Below are positions 1 to 7,468 of a stretch of 32,391 bases of DNA, piece after piece. The notes beneath the pieces were generated by a model, which was not told where the DNA came from, ran no database searches, and saw only the letters and a list, made by a program, of their open reading frames with translations. The translations under genes were made by a program, and so were the position numbers. The first letter of the stretch is position 1; each line of letters starts with the position of its first letter. The DNA comes from Pseudomonadota bacterium (GTDB lineage: Bacteria > Pseudomonadota > Alphaproteobacteria > HIMB59): contig JAQBUY010000004.1 in the NCBI GenBank assembly GCA_027623775.1, positions 1-32,391 on the forward strand, given 5' to 3'.

Positions 1-26
1 AAGTAAAAAAAACAACTACTAAAAAA

Positions 27-662
27 ATGCCTGGAAAAAAAGTTACTCCAATCAATAAAGTTAAAGTAGTAAAAAAAAGTGTTATTAAGAAAGTAGTAAA
101 AAAAGTAATTAAGAGAAAAATCATAAAAAAAATGGTTTTACCAAAACCCCCTAAAATTAAAAAAATTATATTTTCTCAAGAGTTCAAAGCTGGAGATAAT
201 ATTGTTTACCCCACTCATGGAGTTGGAAGGATATTAACAGTAGAAAAGTTTCAATATGACTTTGTTGAAGAACAGCTATATGTAATTCAGTTTTTTCAAG
301 ATAAATTAACTATTCGTGTACCTTTTACTAAAGTTAAACTTATTGGTTTAAGAGATATTACAAGTAAACCTACAATGGCTCGTACTTTCACAAATCTTAA
401 ACAAAAACCAAAAATTAAAAAAGCAATGTGGAGTAGAAGAGCACAAGAATATGATCAAAAAATTAACTCTGGTGATATCAGGCTTTTATCTGATGTGGTA
501 AGAGATTTATTTAGAAAAGACGATCAAACAGAACAGTCCTATAGTGAGAGACAGATGTTCCAAATTGCATACGAAAGATATACTAGAGAATTCGCAATTT
601 CTTATTCTATAAAATTTGAAGAGGCTTCAGCAAAAATATTAGAAATATTGAATAGTAGATAA
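27..662 (+). CDS. carD: CarD-like transcriptional regulator with Lys-rich N-terminal extension (frame stays open to the window edge, so the true start may be upstream)
   Basis: GDNIVYPTHGVGRI...FFQDKLTIRVPFTKV...GLRDI and the C-terminal helical region resemble the CarD/CdnL family; codons 3-26 upstream of the ATG contain no stop. Confidence 0.88.
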   Translation: MPGKKVTPINKVKVVKKSVIKKVVKKVIKRKIIKKMVLPKPPKIKKIIFSQEFKAGDNIVYPTHGVGRILTVEKFQYDFVEEQLYVIQFFQDKLTIRVPFTKVKLIGLRDITSKPTMARTFTNLKQKPKIKKAMWSRRAQEYDQKINSGDIRLLSDVVRDLFRKDDQTEQSYSERQMFQIAYERYTREFAISYSIKFEEASAKILEILNSR

Positions 663-664
663 AT

Positions 665-1003
665 TTAGGAATTTTCTTCAGGGTCTTTGTTAGCAGCAAT
701 ATCTATAGTGATATCTTCATTTAAGTCTTCTTCTTGAGTAGTTTCAGAGTCTTCTTCAGGAATCTCTTCAATGAGGTCCTTCAGATCATCATTTTCTTTA
801 ACATTTTGAGTAGGATTAGCGATAACGCCAGCTCTTCTTCCTCTTTTAGGCTTATTAATATTCACCGCTAGTATTGTTTTACCACATGATGGACATTCAA
901 GTTCATCTTGATGGAAGTCATAATACTTAGCTGCACATAAAGGGCATACTCTTTTGTGGCCTAAATCTATTTGTTCGCCTATCATTGAGGAATTTTTATA
1001 CAT
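665..1003 (-). CDS. TIGR02300/FYDLN-acid family small zinc-ribbon protein
   Basis: LGHKRVCPLCAAKYYDFHQDELECPSCGKT motif followed by an acidic tail. Confidence 0.8.
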   Translation of the reverse strand: MYKNSSMIGEQIDLGHKRVCPLCAAKYYDFHQDELECPSCGKTILAVNINKPKRGRRAGVIANPTQNVKENDDLKDLIEEIPEEDSETTQEEDLNEDITIDIAANKDPEENS

Positions 1004-1048
1004 TATTATTGTAATTTAAACAAATTTTTAATAAATTAACGCTTCATT

Positions 1049-1291
1049 ATGGCAGTACCAAAACAGAAAGTATCCCCCTCAAGAAGAAACATGAGAAGAT
1101 CTCATGATAGAGCTATTTCACAATCATTTATTGAGGATAAAAAATCAGGAGAGTTACGTAGACCTCATCATATTGATTTAAGTACTGGTATGTATCGTGG
1201 TAAGCAAATTATTGCTAAAAAAGTAAAAAAAATCGACGCTGATTCAGCACAGACAGATAACGCTACAATCGAAGCTCCTGCTTCAAAATAA
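1049..1291 (+). CDS. rpmF: 50S ribosomal protein L32
   Basis: [21 protein letters not shown]-terminus typical of alphaproteobacterial L32. Confidence 0.95.
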   Translation: MAVPKQKVSPSRRNMRRSHDRAISQSFIEDKKSGELRRPHHIDLSTGMYRGKQIIAKKVKKIDADSAQTDNATIEAPASK

Positions 1292-1771
1292 TTAAGTTTT
1301 TAGAAATCTAAGTATATTTTCATTATTAAAACCAGCCTGAAATAATTTTTTTCTAAATGTTAGCTCGTCTTCAGTTTTAAGTTTCTTTTTTTTGACAAAA
1401 TTTACCAATATATCAAATTCTAAATCTGGATTCTCAAAGATGGTATTGGTAATAAATTCATCAACATCATTTTTATCAAAGCCCTGAACATAAAATTTAT
1501 TTTTCATTTTGTTGATTGAGAACATTAATCGACAGTAATAATTAAATAAAGACTCTAAGTAGTGCTTTTCATTCAAAATTTTAAGATCAACTAATTTTTC
1601 AAGAACTTGCTCTATAGAAAAACCTAAATCTTCAATACTAACCTTATATTTATAAGCATACCTTTTACTCTTGATTTTTTTTTCTAAATGTATGGCAAGT
1701 TTTTTTTTAGTAGCGGGATATCTACTTAAATAACTAATTGATTTATTAAATAAAAATTCATCTAATTCCAT
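1292..1771 (-). CDS. recX: RecX-like regulatory protein
   Basis: ISYLSRYPATKKKLAIHLEKKI...LVDLKILNEKHYLESL resembles the RecX three-helix repeat pattern. Confidence 0.65.
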   Translation of the reverse strand: MELDEFLFNKSISYLSRYPATKKKLAIHLEKKIKSKRYAYKYKVSIEDLGFSIEQVLEKLVDLKILNEKHYLESLFNYYCRLMFSINKMKNKFYVQGFDKNDVDEFITNTIFENPDLEFDILVNFVKKKKLKTEDELTFRKKLFQAGFNNENILRFLKT

Positions 1772-1867
1772 TTATGTATATTATCTTTTAAATTTTAAAT
1801 CAGATAGTAAAATAAAATTTGTTATTAATGTTAATTAGGTTTAGTTAATAATTGTAGTGTTTTAGAA

Positions 1868-2272
1868 TTAGTTTTTATTTTTACAATCCTTACAAAGGCC
1901 ATAAACTTCTAAATTATGTTTACTATATTCTAAATTATATTTGTTACTAATCTTTGAGAAGTAAGCTGAGATTTTATCATCTTTGATTTCAGTTACCTTA
2001 TCGCATTTTTCGCATATCAAAAATGAAGTAGACGTAAGTGCACTACAATTAGAATTTTTACAGGTAATAAAAGCATTTTTGCTTTCAATTTTATGAACTT
2101 TTCCAAGCTTCATAAGTTTGTCTAATGCACGATATACTTGAAGTGGAGACTTCATACCTTTTTCTTGTATATTGAAAAGTATTGAATAAGCCTTCAAAGG
2201 CTCATTAGATAATTCAAGTAAGTCAAAAACGATTTGCTGATTTTTTGTTAATTTTTCCTGAATATTTTTCAT
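1868..2272 (-). CDS. zur: Fur-family regulator, probably Zur
   Basis: Winged-helix N-terminus, CxxC pairs (ICEKCDK, GLCKDCK), adjacent to znuB/znuC. Confidence 0.82.
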   Translation of the reverse strand: MKNIQEKLTKNQQIVFDLLELSNEPLKAYSILFNIQEKGMKSPLQVYRALDKLMKLGKVHKIESKNAFITCKNSNCSALTSTSFLICEKCDKVTEIKDDKISAYFSKISNKYNLEYSKHNLEVYGLCKDCKNKN

Positions 2273-2312
2273 TTCAATATATTAGTCATTTGGGATTATT
2301 TTTGCAAGGCCC

Positions 2313-3098
2313 TCATTTTTTTAAAGGTATCAAAGATAAAATAAAAAAAACTAAGGCTACAGTTATAATTGCAGGTCCAGACGCTATGTCAAATTCTAGA
2401 GATGCAAACAATCCAACAATAACAGATAATACTCCTCCTATAGCAGAAAAAAATACCATCTGGTAAGGTCCTTTACTAAAATTTCTAGACATGGCAGCGG
2501 GAATTAACAGTAGTCCTGTAATTAATAAAATCCCAACCATTTTTATTGATATTGCAATTACTCCCGCAAGTAAAATTGTAAAAATTAAATTCGTGCGGTC
2601 GGGATTCATACCTTCCGCTGCCGCTAATTCATAATTCACAGTTGCAGCAAATAAAGATTTCCAAATAAAAAATAAAATAATTAAAATCAAAAAACCACCA
2701 ACCCAAATTATTAATATTTCTTGTAAACTTACAGCAAGTATATCACCAAAAAGAAGACTCATTAGATCAATACGAATAAAAGATAAGAAGCCAATAATGA
2801 CAAGTCCTACAGCAAGAGAGGCGTGTGATAAAATCCCAAGTAAAGCATCTCCAGGTAACTTTGTTCTTTTTTGTAAACTTAAAAGTAATAGCCCAATAAC
2901 AGCTGAAATAATAAAAACTGAAAATGAAGCATTCAGCTCAAAAGAATAAGCAAAAGTAACTCCTAATAAAGCTGAGTGAGCTAAGGTATCGCCAAAATAA
3001 GATAAACGACGCCATATCACGAGACATCCTAATGGACCCGCAACTATTGCAACGCCTATACCGGCAATTAATGCTCTTATAAAAAAATCATCAAACAT
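2313..3098 (-). CDS. znuB: Zinc ABC transporter permease
   Basis: ABC-3 type permease: LGCLVIWRRLSYFGDTLAHSALLG, many TM segments. Confidence 0.92.
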   Translation of the reverse strand: MFDDFFIRALIAGIGVAIVAGPLGCLVIWRRLSYFGDTLAHSALLGVTFAYSFELNASFSVFIISAVIGLLLLSLQKRTKLPGDALLGILSHASLAVGLVIIGFLSFIRIDLMSLLFGDILAVSLQEILIIWVGGFLILIILFFIWKSLFAATVNYELAAAEGMNPDRTNLIFTILLAGVIAISIKMVGILLITGLLLIPAAMSRNFSKGPYQMVFFSAIGGVLSVIVGLFASLEFDIASGPAIITVALVFFILSLIPLKK

Positions 3099-3842
3099 CT
3101 ATTTGGAAATACTCCCATCAGAATCATGGGTATGATCGTGTTTGTGTTCATATAAACTTAAAGTAGATGAGGTGCGCTCACCAAATAATTCTAAATAAGC
3201 TGGATTTTTTGAAACAACACTTGGTGCCCCAGAACAGCATATATGACCATTTAAACAAATAACGTGATCAGTAGCAGACATAACAAAATGTAAATCGTGA
3301 GAGATTAGAAGTATTCCGCAGTTAAAATCTTTGGAGATTTTTTTAATCAAATTATAAAGAGCAATTTCACCCGAGTAATCAACACCTTGCACTGGCTCAT
3401 CTAAAATTAACAATTCTGGTTTTTTTGCAATAGCTCTTGCGATAAGAACTCTCTGAAATTCACCTCCTGATAAATTACGAATATCGTTGTACAGATGACC
3501 AACAACGCCAGTTAATGATAAGGCATCTTCAATTTCTGATATTTTTAATTTACAAGTTAAAGTCATAAAATCAAAAACTCTCAGTGGTAATGTCCAATCA
3601 ATAGCTATCTTTTGAGGAACATAAGCTAATTTATTAGTATTTTTTGTTACTTCACCTTCATCAATTTTGAAAATATCTAAAACTATCTTAGCTGTAGTAG
3701 TTTTGCCTGAACCATTAGGCCCAATTAAAGTTACAATTTGTCCTTTATATATCTCAAGGGAGACACCTTTTACTAGCCACTTATTATTTTTTTTTACACC
3801 AGCATTATTTAATTTCACTAATAACTTATTTTGATTCAGCAT
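3099..3842 (-). CDS. znuC: Zinc ABC transporter ATPase with His-rich C-terminal tail
   Basis: Walker A GPNGSGKTT, signature LSGGEFQR, Walker B LLILDEP; tail HKHDHTHD. Confidence 0.93.
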   Translation of the reverse strand: MLNQNKLLVKLNNAGVKKNNKWLVKGVSLEIYKGQIVTLIGPNGSGKTTTAKIVLDIFKIDEGEVTKNTNKLAYVPQKIAIDWTLPLRVFDFMTLTCKLKISEIEDALSLTGVVGHLYNDIRNLSGGEFQRVLIARAIAKKPELLILDEPVQGVDYSGEIALYNLIKKISKDFNCGILLISHDLHFVMSATDHVICLNGHICCSGAPSVVSKNPAYLELFGERTSSTLSLYEHKHDHTHDSDGSISK

Positions 3843-3859
3843 TTTATTTCTAAAATAAA

Positions 3860-3893
3860 GATATGTTATATTATTACATCTATGTTATAACAT
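3860..3893. promoter_or_regulatory. Candidate Zur operator(s) in the znuCB-zur / znuA divergent promoter
   Basis: GATATGTTATATTATTACATCTA (3860-3882) resembles the proteobacterial Zur box GAAATGTTATAATATCACACTTC; a perfect 12-bp palindrome ATGTTATAACAT follows at 3882-3893. Confidence 0.72.
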
Positions 3894-3898
3894 TGAAC

Positions 3899-4846
3899 AT
3901 GAAAATAATACAAATTAATAATCTATCTACTTTACTAAAAATTTTTCTTACTTTTTCTTTTTTAATTTCTTATTCCTCTTTAAATGCTGAAGTAAAAGTT
4001 GTAACAACAATCAAGCCTATTTATTCATTAGTAGCTGGTGTTATGGACGGATTAGGATCCCCAAGTTTAATTGTAGATGGCAGTAATTCACCACATAATT
4101 TCTCATTAAAGCCTTCCCATGCAAAAATGATAGAAGACGCAGAAATAATATTTTGGGTGGGAGAAGATCTTGAAACATTTATGATTAAGCCATTAGAGTC
4201 TATTGCCAATAATGCAACAAAAGTATCATTTATGGACCTTGATAATATTACCAAATTAAAATTTAAAGAAGAAAATATTCTTGAAGTAGAAGGATATGAT
4301 GATGACCATGAAAAACATGATGACCATGATAAACATGCATATGGAGAATTTGATGCGCATATTTGGTTAGATCCTAAAAATGCAATAGAAATTGTTCATG
4401 AAATAGCCAAGACACTATCTCTAAAAGATCCAAATAATAAAAATGTATATTACTCTAATGCAGAAAAATTAAATCATTCACTTAATGAGCTAATTGAAAA
4501 AATTAATTTGTCTATTAACAAAGATGCGCGATTTATAGTTTTTCACGATGCATATCAATATTTTGAAAAAAGATTTGATGTTTCGTCTGCTGGAGCTTTA
4601 ATTTTAAATGAAGAGGCATTGCCAAGCGCAAAGAGAGTTTCAGAAATTCATAAAATAATTAAAAAACAAAATATTAATTGTATTATTTCTGAGCCTCAAT
4701 TTAATCCAAATATAATTAAATCAATAGCACAAGACTCTAGCATACTTACTGGATCATTTGACCCGTTAGGATCAAGTTTTGACACAAATAAAAATTTATA
4801 TTTTGAAATGATATTAAGCTTATCCAACTCTTTAAAATACTGTTAA
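3899..4846 (+). CDS. znuA: Zinc ABC transporter substrate-binding protein (start probably 3899, not 3863)
   Basis: Signal peptide MKIIQINNLSTLLKIFLTFSFLISYSSLNAEVKVVTTIKPIYSLVAGVM, His-rich loop DDDHEKHDDHDKHAYGEFDAHIWLDP; the 3863 start would overlap the Zur-box-like site. Confidence 0.9.
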   Translation: MKIIQINNLSTLLKIFLTFSFLISYSSLNAEVKVVTTIKPIYSLVAGVMDGLGSPSLIVDGSNSPHNFSLKPSHAKMIEDAEIIFWVGEDLETFMIKPLESIANNATKVSFMDLDNITKLKFKEENILEVEGYDDDHEKHDDHDKHAYGEFDAHIWLDPKNAIEIVHEIAKTLSLKDPNNKNVYYSNAEKLNHSLNELIEKINLSINKDARFIVFHDAYQYFEKRFDVSSAGALILNEEALPSAKRVSEIHKIIKKQNINCIISEPQFNPNIIKSIAQDSSILTGSFDPLGSSFDTNKNLYFEMILSLSNSLKYC

Positions 4847-4913
4847 AAATTTACATCTAACTTTTAATTATAATCATTCGAAGTTAGACTCAGTGTTATA
4901 TTATGAATCTTTT

Positions 4914-4990
4914 GCACTCGTAGCTCAGTAGGATAGAGCACCAGATTCCTAATCTGGGGGTCACAGGTTCGATTCCTGTCGAGTGCGCCA
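4914..4990 (+). tRNA. tRNA-Arg(CCT), CCA encoded
   Basis: Acceptor GCACTCG/CGAGTGC, anticodon stem-loop CCAGA-TTCCTAA-TCTGG, T arm ACAGG-TTCGATT-CCTGT, terminal GCCA. Confidence 0.96.
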
Positions 4991-5013
4991 AACACGTTAG
5001 GTTCCGTTATTAA

Positions 5014-5418
5014 TTACTTTAAGGATCCTTCCAATATATATTTCAATATACGAAAAGCTTGTTTTTGATCCAAAGCAACAGCAGCAGAGGCGTCTACTTC
5101 TTTAAGGGCGTGCTGATGATCGTTACTATGAATAACAATCATAGATTTATTGAGCGCTGCAGCATAACCCGCATCAAAGGCCGCATTCCATTGCTTATAT
5201 TTTTCCACAATCTTTAATAGATTTCTTGGTTCGAATAGAATTAATATTAGCACCTTTCCTATCTTTCCAAAAAATTTTTTCTTCGGCTCCTAGGATTTCT
5301 ACACCGCAATTATCAGAGGCCTCATGATCGGTAACAAGAGAAGTAAATTTAACATCCAACTTTTCATTTTCACAAAGTTGCATAATTTCATCTCACCTGC
5401 CAAATATACTTTTAACAT
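5014..5418 (-). pseudogene. ytoQ: YtoQ family protein, disrupted by two frame-breaking lesions
   Basis: Pieces MLKVYLAGE (start 5418), MQLCENEKLDVKFTSLVTDHEASDNCGVEILGAEEKIFWKDRKGANINSIRTKKSIKD (5383-5195 frame) and VEKYKQWNAAFDAGYAAALNKSMIVIHSNDHQHALKEVDASAAVALDQKQAFRILKYI (5253-5014 frame) match consecutive parts of the YtoQ family. Confidence 0.8.
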
Positions 5419-5427
5419 TTATATCTC

Positions 5428-5646
5428 CTAATTATTAATTATAGTAATGGGAATAGCCATAACATAAAGAACAGCTACTACACCATAACAAGACAGTAAT
5501 TGTTTCATCCTTTTTTCAGTGCTGATCGAATCCGAGCCTTTACTAATATCATTATAAGTTAAACCTATCCACAAAGGTAAACCAAAGAGATTAATAATAA
5601 AATGCATCCATATCGGCATAGATAAGAGTATTTCAAGTAATGCCAT
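5428..5646 (-). CDS. Small integral membrane protein, unknown function
   Basis: 72 aa ORF with about two hydrophobic segments, same strand as neighbours. Confidence 0.5.
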   Translation of the reverse strand: MALLEILLSMPIWMHFIINLFGLPLWIGLTYNDISKGSDSISTEKRMKQLLSCYGVVAVLYVMAIPITIINN

Positions 5647-5665
5647 TAAGCCCTCTCCCCATAAA

Positions 5666-5889
5666 TCAGTCAGTAATTAAATTAACTATTTTTTTTGCAA
5701 GAGGCGCAACAATACTGGAAACTAAAAGAGCAAGTGGTAGCGCCGCCATCCAAGCCTTACCCAACGAGATAAAAAATCTATGTCCATACCAGTATTAATA
5801 TAAGTAATGGTAAAAGACATAATAATACTCATTCCAAATCCCATAAAAAAAATGAATAAAGCTTGAGAATATTTTTTAGGAAATTTCAT
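5666..5889 (-). pseudogene. DUF2798-like small membrane protein with a single-base frameshift
   Basis: MKFPKKYSQALFIFFMGFGMSIIMSFTITYINTGMDIDFLSRWVR, then a frame change, then AWMAALPLALLVSSIVAPLAKKIVNLITD-stop; overall pattern resembles DUF2798. Confidence 0.68.
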
Positions 5890-6060
5890 TTACTTTAAAA
5901 TTATTGTAGTATCAAAGTAGTAGACAAAAAGCAGGTATGCTACTAAAAACAAAATTAATCGAATTTTATTTTTAGGGTTTTTATATTTTTCTGATTTATG
6001 TTGAACAACAAAAAACATTGCAATAGCAATAAGTGTCATAATAATCATAAACCAATTCAT
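5890..6060 (-). CDS. 56-aa small membrane protein, unknown function (not in the ORF track)
   Basis: Translation MNWFMIIMTLIAIAMFFVVQHKSEKYKNPKNKIRLILFLVAYLLFVYYFDTTIILK; stop directly abuts the ATG of the DUF2798-like gene. Confidence 0.5.
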   Translation of the reverse strand: MNWFMIIMTLIAIAMFFVVQHKSEKYKNPKNKIRLILFLVAYLLFVYYFDTTIILK

Positions 6061-6138
6061 TGAATTTATATTATCATAAAAATAATAATTTTGTAAAATG
6101 AACCGACTAGTGCGGATATTTTTATATTATAGAAGTAT

Positions 6139-6384
6139 TTATTTTAGTGCTTTTCTATAAACAAAAATAATAGCAAAAATAATTATTAGGGCGGCTATGC
6201 CTTGATCTCCTAAGTTATTCATTAGTCCGATTAGATTTTGTGTTACTGTTGAACCGAAAAAAGGAACATTTGGACCAAATAATATTTCAGCGATAACTGA
6301 TATTGCTAAAAGAAGAACACCTAATTCTATAAATTTATTTAAATAATCTTTAGTTTTTGAAATCAAATTCATCATTATTCCCAC
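6139..6384 (-). CDS. Small hydrophobic protein, paralogue of the next ORF (start probably ATG at 6375 or 6372)
   Basis: LLLAISVIAEILFGPNVPFFGSTVTQNLIGLMNNLGDQGIAALIIIFAIIFVYRKALK; SD-like AGGTGGGA upstream of the ATG. Confidence 0.65.
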   Translation of the reverse strand: MGIMMNLISKTKDYLNKFIELGVLLLAISVIAEILFGPNVPFFGSTVTQNLIGLMNNLGDQGIAALIIIFAIIFVYRKALK

Positions 6385-6394
6385 CTATCTTTTT

Positions 6395-6432
6395 CACTAC
6401 CCTAATCCTATTATTATACAATAAGGGTAGTG
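6395..6432. repeat. 9-bp perfect inverted repeat between the two small-protein genes
   Basis: CACTACCCT (6395-6403) and AGGGTAGTG (6424-6432), 20-nt spacer. Confidence 0.75.
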
Positions 6433-6444
6433 AATAAGTATTAC

Positions 6445-6666
6445 TTACTTATTATAAAATCCAAGAATAATTATGGCAGCTACTAGACCTACTATTCCCG
6501 CATTCCCTAATGATTGAACTAAGCTAACAATATTGCCAGATATAGCTCCTATAAAAGGAACATTGCCACCCAATAAACTGAGAACAATTCCTAGTCCAAG
6601 TAACGAAATAACTACCTGAGTTAAGTTGTCAAAAGTTCCTTTTAGTCCAGATAACATTTTATCCAT
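6445..6666 (-). CDS. Small hydrophobic protein, paralogue of the 6139-6384 product
   Basis: VVISLLGLGIVLSLLGGNVPFIGAISGNIVSLVQSLGNAGIVGLVAAIIILGFYNK; SD-like AAGGAG upstream. Confidence 0.65.
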   Translation of the reverse strand: MDKMLSGLKGTFDNLTQVVISLLGLGIVLSLLGGNVPFIGAISGNIVSLVQSLGNAGIVGLVAAIIILGFYNK

Positions 6667-6893
6667 TTGAGTACTCCTTTTTTTTTACATTCAGTTTTTC
6701 GAATCATTTCTCAAAACTGCTAGTAATTTATCATGTATTGAACTTAACAACTATTCGAACAATTCAAGCAAAAAGGCTATTCCATTATCTTTATATGAAA
6801 AAAAGACCATAATGGCCTATAAAAAACATAAATTTTTTCTATTAAATAAGATTAAAATCTAATTCAATAAACTGAGTAGAAATAAATATAAAA

Positions 6894-7373
6894 CTAGTTT
6901 CTAGTTTTTGTATCTAGAAAATCTAAAAGTCTATCTAGGTATTTTTCATCAACATTATATGCCTGTTTGTAATGTTCAATGCAGTAAGGTTTGGTAGCAA
7001 TGTTTTGATCGCCGCAAAAATGAAATCCTTCTTTTAATGGATCTCCAATTGGCCACTGGCATTTATTGAAATTTCCTTTCCCAATAATACTTTTTTTAAA
7101 TTGAAATTTATCTTTTTTCTTAGGGGTGGGAGTCTTTATAAAATCATTAGATACAATATCTTGACTAGTAGTTGTTTCACGGTAAATAGTTGATGAAATA
7201 TGACTTGAAGCAGTTTTTTTTCTAGAATTTTGTCTTCTCTCTAAACCTAGTCTGAAAGCTTTACCAATAACTGCATTTTTTGTAAATCCTAATTGCTGAC
7301 CAATTTGGCTTGTAGCAACACCATCATCCCAAAGTTTTTTTAAACTATCAATTTTTTGTGTATTCCAAGACAT
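6894..7373 (-). CDS. gcrA: GcrA cell-cycle regulator
   Basis: MSWNTQKIDSLKKLWDDGVATSQIGQQLGFTKNAVIGKAFRLGLERR and CQWPIGDPLKEGFHFCGDQ...PYCIEHYKQAY. Confidence 0.93.
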   Translation of the reverse strand: MSWNTQKIDSLKKLWDDGVATSQIGQQLGFTKNAVIGKAFRLGLERRQNSRKKTASSHISSTIYRETTTSQDIVSNDFIKTPTPKKKDKFQFKKSIIGKGNFNKCQWPIGDPLKEGFHFCGDQNIATKPYCIEHYKQAYNVDEKYLDRLLDFLDTKTRN

Positions 7374-7412
7374 TTTAATACCTACCTCATATAGTTAAGT
7401 TATTGGTATTTT

Positions 7413-7428
7413 ATACTATATATAGTAT
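7413..7428. promoter_or_regulatory. 16-bp perfect palindrome in the gcrA/pgk divergent region
   Basis: ATACTATATATAGTAT is its own reverse complement. Confidence 0.4.
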
Positions 7429-7468
7429 TAGTAATAAAGAGAAAAAATACTAAGAGTGTGAGTAAATA

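Noticed and set aside
2245-2466. 73-aa plus-strand ORF
   Set aside because: Antisense to the zur start and znuB 3' end; no recognisable domain.
3863-3898. Extended znuA N-terminus MLYYYIYVITLN
   Set aside because: The extension lies over the Zur-box-like site, and the 3899 start gives a proper signal peptide.
4021-4254. 77-aa minus-strand ORF
   Set aside because: Antisense to znuA, which is strongly supported.
6774-6826. Imperfect inverted repeat AGGCTATTCCATTAT / ATAATGGCCT upstream of the small-protein pair
   Set aside because: Contains a multi-base interruption and long spacer; not convincing in AT-rich sequence.
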